Shown: one piece after another, positions 52,190 through 61,026 of the stretch
Layout of the letters: the number at the start of each line of letters is the position of its first letter
How positions within the stretch are numbered: position 1 is the stretch's first letter
Assembly (NCBI RefSeq): GCF_028994805.1
Contig: NZ_JAJQQP010000007.1
Location: 267,468-331,467 of the forward strand
Direction of reading: 5' to 3'
Length of the DNA: 64,000 nucleotides
Origin: Promicromonospora iranensis
GTDB lineage: Bacteria; Actinomycetota; Actinomycetes; Actinomycetales; Cellulomonadaceae
Program-made: the position numbers and the translations under genes
The notes under the pieces: generated by a model
The model's database searches: none
What the model saw: the letters and a program-made list of their open reading frames with translations, nothing else
Told to the model about the DNA's origin: nothing

Positions 52190-52206
52190 CACACAGCACA
52201 GCACCA

Positions 52207-52246
52207 CACGACGACGGCGCCATTCCCCAGAGGTGCCGTCGTCGTG
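52207..52246. terminator. Terminator after the LuxR-type gene
   Basis: Arms 52207-52221 and 52232-52246 (CACGACGACGGCGCC and complement with one G-U) around a 10-base loop, 17 bases beyond the stop. Confidence 0.8.
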
Positions 52247-52301
52247 CTGTGTCCGCTGAACCCAGGGGTGGCCGGCGCGTTCGGATGGAAGACTGCTCGG
52301 C

Positions 52302-52727
52302 ATGCAGGAGACCCTCATCGACGTGGTCGCGGCCGCGATCGTGGACGACCTGGACCACCCCACCCGGCTGCTCGCCGCCCGTCGCTCGGCTCCGGCGGCG
52401 CTCGCCGGCCGCTGGGAGTTCCCCGGCGGCAAGGTGGAGCCGGGTGAGGGGCACCTCGCCGCGCTGCACCGCGAGCTCGACGAGGAGCTCGGCGTGACGG
52501 TGGCCGTCGGCGACGAGCTTCCGGGACCGGACGACGGCGGGTGGGCGATCACCAGCAAGCACCGGATGCGGGTCTGGTTCGCGCGGCTGCAGGACGGCGC
52601 GCCCGAACCGCTGGAGGACCACGACGAGCTGCGCTGGCTGACGGCGGCCGAGCTGGACGACGTCCCCTGGCTGGACGGCGACATCCAGATCGTCGAGGCC
52701 CTGGCCGAACACCTCTCGCCGAGGTAG
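52302..52727 (+). CDS. Nudix hydrolase (MutT/8-oxo-dGTP diphosphatase-like)
   Basis: 141 residues. The Nudix box is complete: GGKVEPGEGHLAALHRELDE followed by ELG (G-x5-E-x7-REUxEExGU). DVVAAAIVDDLDHPTRLLAA at the start and RWLTAAELDDVPWLDGD near the end are typical of MutT-like (deoxy)nucleoside triphosphate pyrophosphohydrolases, which clean oxidised nucleotides. The stop codon is inside the left arm of the following hairpin. Confidence 0.92.
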   Translation: MQETLIDVVAAAIVDDLDHPTRLLAARRSAPAALAGRWEFPGGKVEPGEGHLAALHRELDEELGVTVAVGDELPGPDDGGWAITSKHRMRVWFARLQDGAPEPLEDHDELRWLTAAELDDVPWLDGDIQIVEALAEHLSPR

Positions 52728-52770
52728 TCGTCTGGCGCAGTAGTACTACCTCGCCAGGCGACTACCTCGG
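52719..52770. terminator. Terminator with repeated GAGGTAGT motifs
   Basis: Arms 52719-52737 and 52752-52770 (19 bp, one G-U) close a 14-base loop that itself contains the palindrome GTAGTACTAC. GAGGTAGT occurs once on the plus and twice on the minus strand within 50 bp. Lies between the converging Nudix and ComB-family genes. Confidence 0.7.
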
Positions 52771-52778
52771 CGGGGTGG

Positions 52779-53600
52779 TCAGCGTGCCCCGGCCGTGACG
52801 TTCCTGCGGCTGCGGGCCGCTGCGACCCGGTGCCCGAGGGGCACGAAGGCGCCGTCCATCAGCACCGGCACCACATCGGTGGCGTCGACCTCGGTGGCGA
52901 TCGTGACGTCGTCGGCGAACCCGGAGTCGAGCAGCTCGCGACCGCTCGCGGTGCCGCCCACCGAGTCCATGGTGTCCTGGGTGCCCTTCCAGAGGGTCAC
53001 CGTCGCCGCGGTCTCCGGCGAGACGCTGACCTTGGGCAGCATGGAGGTGAGCCGCGCCGCGATGGCACCGACGGCGAGGTAGTCCTCCAGCGCGGGGCGC
53101 AGCGTGTCGTCGGGCCACCGCTCGCCCACGGGGACGAGCACCACGTCGTGCTTCTCGGAAGCGTCCAGGTGCGCGGCCGCGAGGCCGGCCACAGCCTTTG
53201 CGTTGCGCAGGCTGCCCGCGACGATGAGGGCGCCCCGGTTGGCGATCGTGTGGCAGATCTGGGCGGCGCTGGGCGACGGGATGACGAGGCGCTCGGCGTC
53301 CAGGTCCTGCAGGGACGCGGGGGAGATGCTGATGCCGTCCTCCCACCGCGGACCGGCGAGGGCGGCGCGCATCGTGCGCGCGAGCCGGGCGGCGCCGGCG
53401 GGATCGTGGTACGGGAACGGATACACCCCGGCGCCCTGTTCACAGGCGACGGTGACCGTCGTCGAGAAGGAGAGCACGTCCACGACGACCACGAGCGACG
53501 AGCGCGCATCCGTGGCGGTCAGGGCGAGAGCGCCGGAGATACCCCAATCCGTGCGCACACGGGCAGGACGCTGGTCGAAGGCGGGGGACGTGTTTGCCAC
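52779..53600 (-). CDS. 2-phosphosulfolactate phosphatase-family protein (ComB-like)
   Basis: 273 residues. Family-typical parts: VVVVDVLSFSTTVTVACEQG, PSPSAAQICHTIANRGALIV, AGSLRNAKAVAGLAA and VVLVPVGERWPDDTLRPALE. ComB makes sulfolactate in coenzyme M synthesis in archaea. Actinobacterial members have no known coenzyme M pathway around them, and none is seen here, so the true substrate is open. It stands alone between two hairpins. Confidence 0.85.
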   Translation of the reverse strand: MANTSPAFDQRPARVRTDWGISGALALTATDARSSLVVVVDVLSFSTTVTVACEQGAGVYPFPYHDPAGAARLARTMRAALAGPRWEDGISISPASLQDLDAERLVIPSPSAAQICHTIANRGALIVAGSLRNAKAVAGLAAAHLDASEKHDVVLVPVGERWPDDTLRPALEDYLAVGAIAARLTSMLPKVSVSPETAATVTLWKGTQDTMDSVGGTASGRELLDSGFADDVTIATEVDATDVVPVLMDGAFVPLGHRVAAARSRRNVTAGAR

Positions 53601-53755
53601 GAACGCATCGTAGTGTCACCCGAACTCGCCCATGTTTCGCGCTCAGCGAACACCGTTGCGGTTCGGGCGCTATTCACACTCCCGCCGCCGGGTCATAACC
53701 TCGCCGCGCAACGCTGCCGCTGAACGCTCCCCCCGACCCCCCAGAAGGATCGAGC

Positions 53756-56700
53756 ATGCGACGAGTCGCGCCCGCAGTGTCCCCGGTAACACCGCACAAA
53801 ACCTTGACCAACGCGCTGACCTGCACCATCGCGGCAGCCCTCGTGGTGGTTCCGGGAATCGGCGCCGCTGCCGCGCCGTCGCCCTCGCCCGAGGACGTCC
53901 CGCGCAGCAGCGCCGCGCTGATGGCTCCGGAGCCCTTCGCGAGCGTTCCGTCCCGCTCCGGCAAGCCTGTCGAAATTTCCGCAGATGTCACCCATCTCGC
54001 TCTGGACGACAACGGCGACGCCATCGTCACGCGCCGCGACGAGCAGCGCATCGCGCCCGGCCTGGAGCTCACGCGGTTCGCGCGCATGGGCGAGGACGGC
54101 TGGCTCAGCGGTGAGGTGCTGGTCGCGGAGCTCGGCACGTCGGCAGCCGGAGCGGGGCAGCGCGGGAAGGTGCAGGTCGGCTACGTCGGCCCGGACCACG
54201 TGGCCGGCAACGCAACGGTCTCCGAGATGGCGGCCTCCCGGGGCGCGATCGCCGCGATCAACGGCGACTACTTCGACATCAACAACTCCGGTGCCGCGCT
54301 CGGCGTGGCCGTCGACGACGGCACGCTGGTCAAGTCCGCGTCCCCCGGTCGAGAGCGTTCGGTGGCGTTCGGGTCGGACGGCGCGGGCAGGCTCGCGCAG
54401 ATCTTCCTCGAGGGCTCGGTGACCTGGGAACCGGGCGGCGACGTCCCCGTCAGCGGCCTCAACGTGACCGCCCTGCCCGCCGGCGGCGTCGCCGTGTACG
54501 ACGCCGGCTGGGGCACCTTCACCCGTGCGCGCCCGCTGGCAGCGGGGGAGCAGGGTGTCGAGGTGATCGTCGACACCGACGGCACCGTCACCGCCGTCGG
54601 CCGGCCTGGCGGCGGGCAGCTGCCGGACGGGACGCGCGCCCTCGTGGCGCGGCCCGGGGCCGCGGCAGACGCGCTCGCGGGCCTGCGGCCGGGCGATCAG
54701 GTCGACGTGGCCTACGGCCTGCGCGAGGACGCGGGCGACGTCGCCGTGGCGATCGGCGGCGGGGCCGAGGACCCGCTGCTGGAGGACGGTGAGGTCACGT
54801 CTGCCACCGGCGACCACGTCGAGCTGCGGCACCCGCGGACCGCCGTCGGCTTCGACGAGACCGGTACCCGCGCGTACTTCGTGGTGGTCGACGGCCGGCA
54901 GAGCCACAGCACCGGGATGAACCTCTACGAGCTGGGCGAGCTGATGGCCCAGCTCGGCGCCGACGACGCGATCAACCTCGACGGGGGCGGCTCCTCCGAG
55001 ATGGTCGCCCGCATGCCCGGTGACACCGGCACCACGATCCTGAACAGCCCGTCGGACGGCTACGAGCGCTCCGACGCGAACGGCCTCGGCCTGTTCGTGG
55101 CGGCCGGCTCGGGCCGCGTCGCGGCCTTCGACGTGCGCACCGCCGTCCCGGCCGCCGACGCCGACCGTGTCTTCCCCGGCCTGCACCGCACGCTGGTCGG
55201 CAAGGGCTACGACGAGACGATGTCCCCCGTCGCCACCGAACCGTCGTGGCGGACGCGCAACGGGTCCGTCGCTTCGGTGCGGGACGGCGTGGTGACCGGG
55301 CGCAGGCCGGGCAGCACCGTCGTGACCGCCGCGTCCCTGGGCCGGTCCGGGCTCGCGACCGGGACGACCGAGGTCGAGGTGCTCGGCCCCCTGGTCCGGA
55401 CCAGCGTGGCCACCCCGGTCATCGGGCTGGACGACGCCGACGCGACGGCGCCGCTGGTCCTGACCGGCTACGACGCGCAGGGCTTCGCCGCGCCGATCGA
55501 GGCGCGGGACGTGACCGTATCGGTGGTCGAGCCCGCCGACGCCCCGGTCGTCGAGCTCGTTGCTGCGGCCGACGGGTCCTTCGAGGTCCGCGCGCTGGCC
55601 CCGGTGGGCGGCACCACCTTCGAGCTGTCCGTGCCGGGACCCGACGGCGAGGAGCTGACGACAGAGGTCGCGGTGACCGTCAGCCTGGAGGAGGACGTCG
55701 TCGCGGACTTCGCCGACGCCGCCTCCTGGACATCGGCGAACGACCGGGCACCCGGAGGCTCCCTGGCGTCCGCGGACGGGCACGACGGCGCGGCGGGCCT
55801 GCGCATGACCTACGACTTCACCAGGTCCACGGCGACGCGTGGCCAGTACGCGGTGCTGCCGGAGGCAGCAGCCGGCGGGCGGGAGCTCCCCGGCTCACCG
55901 CGTGCGGTGAGCATGTGGGTCGACGGCGACGGCAAGGGCGCCTGGCTGCGCCTGCAGGTGCGGCAGGGTGACGGCGTCGTCACGCAGCTCAACGGCCCCG
56001 ACGTCACCTGGACCGGCTGGCGGCAGGTCACGTTCCCGGTGCCCGACGGCGTCGCGTTCCCCCTGAAGCTGCAGCGGATCCGCGCCCTGGAGACGGCCGC
56101 CGGCGACCAGTACTCCGGTGCGCTGACGTTCTCCCGGATCACGGCACAGGTCCCGCCCGCCGTGGACGTGCCGGAGCCTCCCCGGGTCGAGGACGGGACG
56201 GTGACCGCGGACGGCGCCACCGACGACGCGCCCCTGCGCGTGGCGGTGCTGTCCGACGCCCAGTTCGTCGCGCGGGACCCCGGGTCGGGCGCGGTGGCCG
56301 GCGCACGCGACGCCCTCCGCGAGATCGTCGCCGACGACCCGGACCTCCTGGTCATCAATGGTGACCTGGTCGACGAGGCCGCGCCGGAGGACTTCGACCT
56401 CGCCCGCCGGGTCCTGACCGAGGAGCTCGGCGACGCGGACTTCCCCTGGTACTACCTGCCCGGCAACCACGAGGTCATGGGTGGCTCGATCACGAACTTC
56501 GAGGAGGAGTTCGGTGAGCGGACCCGGGTGCTCGACGTACCGACGCCTGGCCGGGCCGGCGGAACGACGCGCCTCGTCATGCTCGACTCGTCGGCCGGCC
56601 GCCTGGGTGCGGACTTCGACCAGGTGCGGATGCTGCGCGACGCGCTCGACGAGGCCACGACCGATCGCTCGGTCACGGGAGTCGTGGTGTTCGCGCACCA

Positions 56701-57322
56701 CCCGCTGGACGACCCGCTGCCGACCAAGGCCAGCCAGCTCACCGACCGTCTCGAGGCCGACACGCTGCGTGGCTGGTTCGAGGACTTCGAGGAGAGGTCG
56801 GGCAAGTCGATCGCCTCGGTGGGTTCGCACGTCGGCGTGTTCCACGCGAGCACGCAGGACGGCGTCCCGTACCTGGTCAACGGCAACTCCGGCAAGGGTC
56901 CGGCGAGCACCCCGGCCGACGGCGGCTTCACCGGCTGGTCGATGCTGGGTATCCGTCCGGCGTCGGGCGCCGGCGGCAAGGGACAGTGGCTGGGCTGGGA
57001 GGTCAACACGCGTGCCGAGGCGGTCACCGTCTCCGGTCCCGAGTCGCTGATGGTGGGCGAGTCCGCCGCGGTGCGCGCCGTCGTCGTGCAGGACGGGACG
57101 CGGGAGGTGCCGGTCGCGTGGCCGGTCTCGTCGGCCTGGGGTGGCGAGCGGGTGTGCACCACGGACCGGACCGGACGCGCCGCCCTGCGCGACTGCGCCC
57201 GCGGTGCCGTGCTCGCCCTCCACCCGGACACCCACGAGCTGACCGCCTTGCGGACCGGCCGGGCCACGGTGACGGTCACCGTCAACGGGCTGGTCGGCGA
57301 GCTGGCCGTGAGCACGAGCTGA
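53756..57322 (+). CDS. Secreted phosphodiester glycosidase (NAGPA) fused to metallophosphoesterase
   Basis: 1188 residues; AGAAGGA lies upstream of the ATG. Signal peptide about 1-42 (LTCTIAAALVVVPGIGAAAA). Domain order: N-terminal region; NAGPA domain (about 145-465) with AAINGDYFDINNSGAALGVA, VGFDETGTRAYFVVVDGRQ and INLDGGGSSEMVARMPGD; Ig-like segment (about 470-640); a jelly-roll, sugar-binding-like module (about 645-800); a calcineurin-type phosphoesterase (about 825-1085) with VLSDAQF, DLLVINGDLVDEA, WYYLPGNHEV and VVVFAHHPLDD; and a C-terminal Ig-like end. NAGPA domains remove GlcNAc from phosphodiesters and the phosphoesterase could then act on the phosphate, so stepwise attack on teichoic acids or phosphoglycans is plausible (inference). 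Confidence 0.9.
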   Translation: MRRVAPAVSPVTPHKTLTNALTCTIAAALVVVPGIGAAAAPSPSPEDVPRSSAALMAPEPFASVPSRSGKPVEISADVTHLALDDNGDAIVTRRDEQRIAPGLELTRFARMGEDGWLSGEVLVAELGTSAAGAGQRGKVQVGYVGPDHVAGNATVSEMAASRGAIAAINGDYFDINNSGAALGVAVDDGTLVKSASPGRERSVAFGSDGAGRLAQIFLEGSVTWEPGGDVPVSGLNVTALPAGGVAVYDAGWGTFTRARPLAAGEQGVEVIVDTDGTVTAVGRPGGGQLPDGTRALVARPGAAADALAGLRPGDQVDVAYGLREDAGDVAVAIGGGAEDPLLEDGEVTSATGDHVELRHPRTAVGFDETGTRAYFVVVDGRQSHSTGMNLYELGELMAQLGADDAINLDGGGSSEMVARMPGDTGTTILNSPSDGYERSDANGLGLFVAAGSGRVAAFDVRTAVPAADADRVFPGLHRTLVGKGYDETMSPVATEPSWRTRNGSVASVRDGVVTGRRPGSTVVTAASLGRSGLATGTTEVEVLGPLVRTSVATPVIGLDDADATAPLVLTGYDAQGFAAPIEARDVTVSVVEPADAPVVELVAAADGSFEVRALAPVGGTTFELSVPGPDGEELTTEVAVTVSLEEDVVADFADAASWTSANDRAPGGSLASADGHDGAAGLRMTYDFTRSTATRGQYAVLPEAAAGGRELPGSPRAVSMWVDGDGKGAWLRLQVRQGDGVVTQLNGPDVTWTGWRQVTFPVPDGVAFPLKLQRIRALETAAGDQYSGALTFSRITAQVPPAVDVPEPPRVEDGTVTADGATDDAPLRVAVLSDAQFVARDPGSGAVAGARDALREIVADDPDLLVINGDLVDEAAPEDFDLARRVLTEELGDADFPWYYLPGNHEVMGGSITNFEEEFGERTRVLDVPTPGRAGGTTRLVMLDSSAGRLGADFDQVRMLRDALDEATTDRSVTGVVVFAHHPLDDPLPTKASQLTDRLEADTLRGWFEDFEERSGKSIASVGSHVGVFHASTQDGVPYLVNGNSGKGPASTPADGGFTGWSMLGIRPASGAGGKGQWLGWEVNTRAEAVTVSGPESLMVGESAAVRAVVVQDGTREVPVAWPVSSAWGGERVCTTDRTGRAALRDCARGAVLALHPDTHELTALRTGRATVTVTVNGLVGELAVSTS

Positions 57323-57330
57323 GAGGGCGG

Positions 57331-57336
57331 TAGATT
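57331..57336 (+). promoter_or_regulatory. Leaderless promoter -10 element
   Basis: TAGATT at -12 to -7 of the ATG at 57343, which has no ribosome binding site. Confidence 0.5.
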
Positions 57337-57342
57337 TGCCTC

Positions 57343-57561
57343 ATGAGTGACTTCGAGGTGGCCCGCAGGCAGAAGCAGGAGCCCACGGCGACCCTGCTGG
57401 TTCGCGCGATCATGTGCTTCGTGCTGTTCGCAGCGGGGCTCGCGCTGATCGCCATCGGCGGGGCAGACCAGGGCCCGTCCGCGCCGTACCTGTTCGTCGC
57501 CGGCATCCTCGCCGTCGGGCTGTCGTTCGGGCTGCCGATGATCGGCGCCACCGAGCGGTAG
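57343..57561 (+). CDS. Small two-helix membrane protein, unknown
   Basis: 72 residues. N-terminal polar part MSDFEVARRQKQEPTATLL, then helices AIMCFVLFAAGLALIAIGG and YLFVAGILAVGLSFGLPMIG. I do not recognise a family. It has its own leaderless promoter and is closed by an 18-bp terminator stem, so it is a single-gene unit. Confidence 0.7.
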   Translation: MSDFEVARRQKQEPTATLLVRAIMCFVLFAAGLALIAIGGADQGPSAPYLFVAGILAVGLSFGLPMIGATER

Positions 57562-57574
57562 GCAGCGCCGGCAC

Positions 57575-57614
57575 CACGATCGCCTGGCCGGTTCCGACCG
57601 GCCAGGCGATCGTG
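57575..57614 (+). terminator. Terminator, perfect 18-bp stem
   Basis: Arms 57575-57592 and 57597-57614 (CACGATCGCCTGGCCGGT and its exact complement) with loop TCCG. Confidence 0.85.
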
Positions 57615-57729
57615 TGCGTGGACGGCTACAACGTTTCTGCTCTCCCGTCCGTACGTGGTGGTGAGAGCCCGACGGCGAGGCGATGGGCGCCCCGCCGGGA
57701 CAGGTCTCGTCGAAGAGACAGGAACCCAG

Positions 57730-58590
57730 ATGTCATTCCCCAGCGCACACCGCACCACCCTCTTCCGCCGCGGCCTCGTGGCACTGGCCACCTCTGCGAC
57801 CCTCCTGGCCGGGGGCCTGGTCGCGGCCCCGTCGGCGCAGTCGTCGACGCCGCCGGTCGTCGATGTCCACCGGTCCGGCGGCACCACCGTCACCACGTCG
57901 ATGTCCGCGTGGGGCTCCACGGTCGGCGGCTCCGTGCCCGAGCAGGAGCTCGACCCCGCGACGGTCAGGTACTCCGTCGCGCTCGATGCGTCCGGCGGCA
58001 CCATGCTGGGCGCGCGGGCCGAGGTCACGGTGAAGAAGATCAGCCACCGGCAGGTGCGCGTGCGCACGATCGAGATGGAGCGCAGCTCCACCGGGTTCCG
58101 GAGCCGGGGCACCCTGGTCTTCAACGGGGCGGTCATCCACCCGGGGACGTACCACGTGGGCGTCGAGGTGTTCACGGTGGTGCTCAAGCCTGACGGCACC
58201 CGGGTTCGGCACCTCGTCGACGTGGACCAGGGCAGCACGGTGCGGATCCGCCGCGCGACCCAGACCGACGGCGCCATCACCACGCAGGCGACCGACGGAC
58301 GTCCTGCACGGATCGACGCCACCGTGCGGCAGCTGACCGTCGGCGGCGGGGTGCTCGCGTGGGACCTGGTCCCACGGGGTACGGCACACCTGTCGTTCGA
58401 CGCGGACGGCCCGCGGGGCGAGAAGAAGGCTGTGTTCGTACGGAGCCTGAGGATCGGGTCCGACGCCCGGGTCTCCACGGTCGTGGAGTCCCGCAAGGGA
58501 TGGTGGAAGGTCACCTACCCGGGTACCTCCCGCCTCGCCAACTCCGTGGCGTGGATCGGACAGGGCGTCCCGGGCGGTTGCGGCTGCTGA
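57730..58590 (+). CDS. Secreted protein of unknown function
   Basis: 286 residues from ATG 57730. Signal peptide (TTLFRRGLVALATSATLLAG, cleavage near APSAQSS). The mature part is beta-rich with no Cys until the C-terminus, which ends GGCGC. Two halves are visible, one ending KPDGTRVRHLVDVDQGSTVR and one starting DATVRQLTVGG and ending VESRKGWWKVTYPGTSRLAN; the latter resembles the bacterial Ig-like/SH3-like repeats of Streptomyces secreted proteins (calcium-binding-type segments with WWKVTYPGT). Function unknown. Confidence 0.7.
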   Translation: MSFPSAHRTTLFRRGLVALATSATLLAGGLVAAPSAQSSTPPVVDVHRSGGTTVTTSMSAWGSTVGGSVPEQELDPATVRYSVALDASGGTMLGARAEVTVKKISHRQVRVRTIEMERSSTGFRSRGTLVFNGAVIHPGTYHVGVEVFTVVLKPDGTRVRHLVDVDQGSTVRIRRATQTDGAITTQATDGRPARIDATVRQLTVGGGVLAWDLVPRGTAHLSFDADGPRGEKKAVFVRSLRIGSDARVSTVVESRKGWWKVTYPGTSRLANSVAWIGQGVPGGCGC

Positions 58591-58639
58591 TCGCACAGGC
58601 GGGTCGCCAGGCCGCCGGCGCCAGCCCGGAGGCACACCG

Positions 58640-58677
58640 AAGGAGGGTCGCAGCATCGTGCTGCGGCCCTCCTTTCT
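58640..58677 (+). terminator. Rho-independent terminator with T-tract
   Basis: 16-bp arms 58640-58655 and 58659-58674 (AAGGAGGGTCGCAGCA, one G-U) with loop TCG and a TTTCT end. Confidence 0.85.
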
Positions 58678-58720
58678 GGCTTCCTCGCTGGGCTCGTGGG
58701 CCTTCCTGGGTCACCGTGTC

Positions 58721-58768
58721 ACCTGTGTGTCACAGGTTTGTTAGAACCATTGACAGATTATGGGTCAA
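58721..58768 (+). promoter_or_regulatory. Promoter/operator region of the sugar ABC operon
   Basis: ACCTGTG-TGT-CACAGGT (58721-58737) is a perfect inverted repeat. TTGACA (58750-58755) is a consensus -35 box and also the left half of TTGAC-N9-GTCAA (58750-58768). The matching -10 box is not clear. Such paired sites upstream of a sugar importer suggest control by a LacI/GntR-type repressor encoded elsewhere. Confidence 0.5.
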
Positions 58769-58810
58769 GTGAAAACGTGACCTGCACCACCACGAAGGAG
58801 AGGGACGGCA

Positions 58811-60058
58811 ATGGCCCAGTACAAGAGGCTCGGCGGGATCATGGCGATCACGCTGGCCGCGACAACCGGACTGACAGCCTGCGGGTTCGGCGGCTCCGGC
58901 GGCGGAGAAGAGAGTGGTGACGGAACCACGCTCGACCTGCTCGTCCCCAGCTACTCCGATGCCACGCAGGGGCTGTGGAACGACGTGATCGCCGGGTTCG
59001 AGGAAGAGAACCCCGACGTCCAGGTCAACCTCCAGGTCGAGTCCTGGGACAACCTCGAATCGGTCATCGCCACCCGCATCCAGGGCGGCGACGCACCCGA
59101 CATCTACAACGGTGGTCCGTTCGCCGGCTTTGCCGAGGACGAGCTGCTGTACCCGGTGGACGAGGTCACGTCCGACGAGACCTACGCCAGCTTCCAGCCC
59201 TCGTTCCTGGACAACGCCCAGGTCGACGGCACCACTTACGGCCTGCCGTGGATCGCTTCCTCGCGTGCGCTGTTCGTCAACGACGCGCTCCTCGAGGAGG
59301 CGGGCGCCGAGGTGCCCGCCACCTGGGACGAGCTGCTCGAGTCCGCCAAGAAGGTCTCGGAGCTCGGTGGTGGCGTGGCCGGCTACGGCATGCCGCTCGG
59401 TTCCGAGGAGGCCCAGGCCGAGGCAGCGGTGTGGCTGTGGGGCGGCGGCGGATCCTTCGGGGACGCCGAGGCGATCACCATCGACACCCCGGAGAACCTC
59501 GAGGGCGCCGAGTTCATCAAGAAGATGATCGACGAGGGCGCCACGCAGGCCGACGCCGGCGCGACCGACCGCAGCCCGCTCTTCGACATCTTCGTCCAGG
59601 GCAAGATCGGCATGCAGATCGGCCTGCCGCCGAGCGTCGGCCAGATCGAGAGCGACAACCCGGACCTCGAGTACTCGATCCACCCGATCCCGACCAAGGA
59701 CGGCGAGCCGTTCACGCTGGGCGTGGCCGACCACCTCATGGCCTTCAAGAACGACGGCGACAAGCAGGAGGCCATCACCTCCTTCTTCGACTACCTGTAC
59801 ACCGCCGACGTCTACGTCCCGTGGGTCCAGGCCGAGGGCTTCCTGCCCACCACCCTGTCGGCCTCGGAGCAGCTCGCCGACGACGAGGCGCTCGCCCCGT
59901 TCCTCGAGGGGCTGCCGGACGCGCAGTTCTACCCGAGCACCAACCCGGACTGGAACGCCGCGGACTCCGCGTTCAAGGCGCTGTTCGGCCAGCTCGGCGG
60001 CGACAAGTCGGCGCAGGACGTCCTGACCGAGATCCAGGCGCGGGTCGACGAGGGCTGA
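58811..60058 (+). CDS. Carbohydrate ABC transporter substrate-binding lipoprotein
   Basis: 415 residues; GGAGAGGGA upstream. Lipoprotein signal with lipobox LTAC (lipidated Cys24), then a Gly/Ser-rich linker. Family 1 solute-binding protein: LLVPSYSDATQGLWNDVIAG, ESVIATRIQGGDAPDIYNGG, YGLPWIASSRALFVNDALLE and MPLGSEEAQAEAAVWLWGGG. The sugar is not predictable. First gene of a three-gene importer operon. Confidence 0.93.
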   Translation: MAQYKRLGGIMAITLAATTGLTACGFGGSGGGEESGDGTTLDLLVPSYSDATQGLWNDVIAGFEEENPDVQVNLQVESWDNLESVIATRIQGGDAPDIYNGGPFAGFAEDELLYPVDEVTSDETYASFQPSFLDNAQVDGTTYGLPWIASSRALFVNDALLEEAGAEVPATWDELLESAKKVSELGGGVAGYGMPLGSEEAQAEAAVWLWGGGGSFGDAEAITIDTPENLEGAEFIKKMIDEGATQADAGATDRSPLFDIFVQGKIGMQIGLPPSVGQIESDNPDLEYSIHPIPTKDGEPFTLGVADHLMAFKNDGDKQEAITSFFDYLYTADVYVPWVQAEGFLPTTLSASEQLADDEALAPFLEGLPDAQFYPSTNPDWNAADSAFKALFGQLGGDKSAQDVLTEIQARVDEG

Positions 60059-60150
60059 CGCCTCGGAAGACCGCCGTGCGGGGCGTGCGAAGGACCGCAC
60101 ACCCCGCACGGGACCACAGACGAACTAGCACGGAAAGCACGGGGAACCTG

Positions 60151-61026
60151 GTGAAGGACCTGTTGAAGGCCCTGCCGTGGATCGGGCCCGCGGTCGCACT
60201 CATTGCGGCAGTGGTCCTGTTCCCGATCGGCCTGATGCTCTGGAACTCGACACGCGACATCACGCAGAGCGGCCTGGACGACGGAGGTGTCGGCCTCGCG
60301 AACTTCGCGGCGGTGGTCGGCTTCCAGTACTTCTGGCCGATTCTCGGGCGGACGGTCGTCTGGGTGGTCGTCGTCGTGGCCTGCACGCTGTTCGGGTCGC
60401 TCGCGCTCGCGGCGCTGCTGAACAAGGCGTTCCCGGGTCGCCGTCTCGTACGGATGGCCGTGATCGTGCCCTGGGCCGCCAGCGTGGTCATGACGACGCT
60501 GGTGGTGCACTACGGCCTCGAGCCGTACTTCGGCATCATCAACTCGTTCCTCGTGGACATCGGCCTGATCGACACGCCCGAGGGCTACGGCTGGACCCGG
60601 CACGCGGGCACCGCGTTCGCGTGGGCCATGGCGGTCGCCGTCTTCGTGTCGCTGCCGTTCACCACCTACACGATCCTGGCCGGGCTGCAGACCGTTCCCG
60701 GCGAGACCGTCGAGGCCGCGCGCATCGACGGCGCGAGCGGGGTGCGGACGTACTTCAGCGTCGTGCTGCCGCAGCTGCGGAGCGCGGTGTCGGTGGCGGT
60801 GCTGATCAACATCATCAACGTGTTCAACTCGCTGCCGATCCTGCGCGTCATGACGGGCTCCATACCCGGGTACGACGCCGACACCGTCATGACCATGATC
60901 TTCAAGTACATGCAGAACCAGCGGCAGATCGACCTGGCCAGCGCGCTGTCCGTCATCGCGTTCCTGGTGGTCATCGGGATCGTCGCCATCTACGTGCGGG
61001 TCGTCCGCCCCCTGGAGGAGGTCTGA
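60151..61026 (+). CDS. Sugar ABC transporter permease (MalF type)
   Basis: 291 residues from GTG 60151 (GGGGAA upstream). Six transmembrane helices, with the EAA loop that docks to the ATPase in ETVEAARIDGASGVRTYFSV then VLPQLRS. Starts KDLLKALPWIGPAVALIAAV. Its stop overlaps the next start (TGATG). Confidence 0.92.
   Translation: MKDLLKALPWIGPAVALIAAVVLFPIGLMLWNSTRDITQSGLDDGGVGLANFAAVVGFQYFWPILGRTVVWVVVVVACTLFGSLALAALLNKAFPGRRLVRMAVIVPWAASVVMTTLVVHYGLEPYFGIINSFLVDIGLIDTPEGYGWTRHAGTAFAWAMAVAVFVSLPFTTYTILAGLQTVPGETVEAARIDGASGVRTYFSVVLPQLRSAVSVAVLINIINVFNSLPILRVMTGSIPGYDADTVMTMIFKYMQNQRQIDLASALSVIAFLVVIGIVAIYVRVVRPLEEV

Noticed and set aside
53693-55783. 696-codon minus-strand frame opposite the NAGPA fusion gene
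   Set aside because: Same reason: shadow of the strongly supported plus-strand gene, no ribosome site and no domain.
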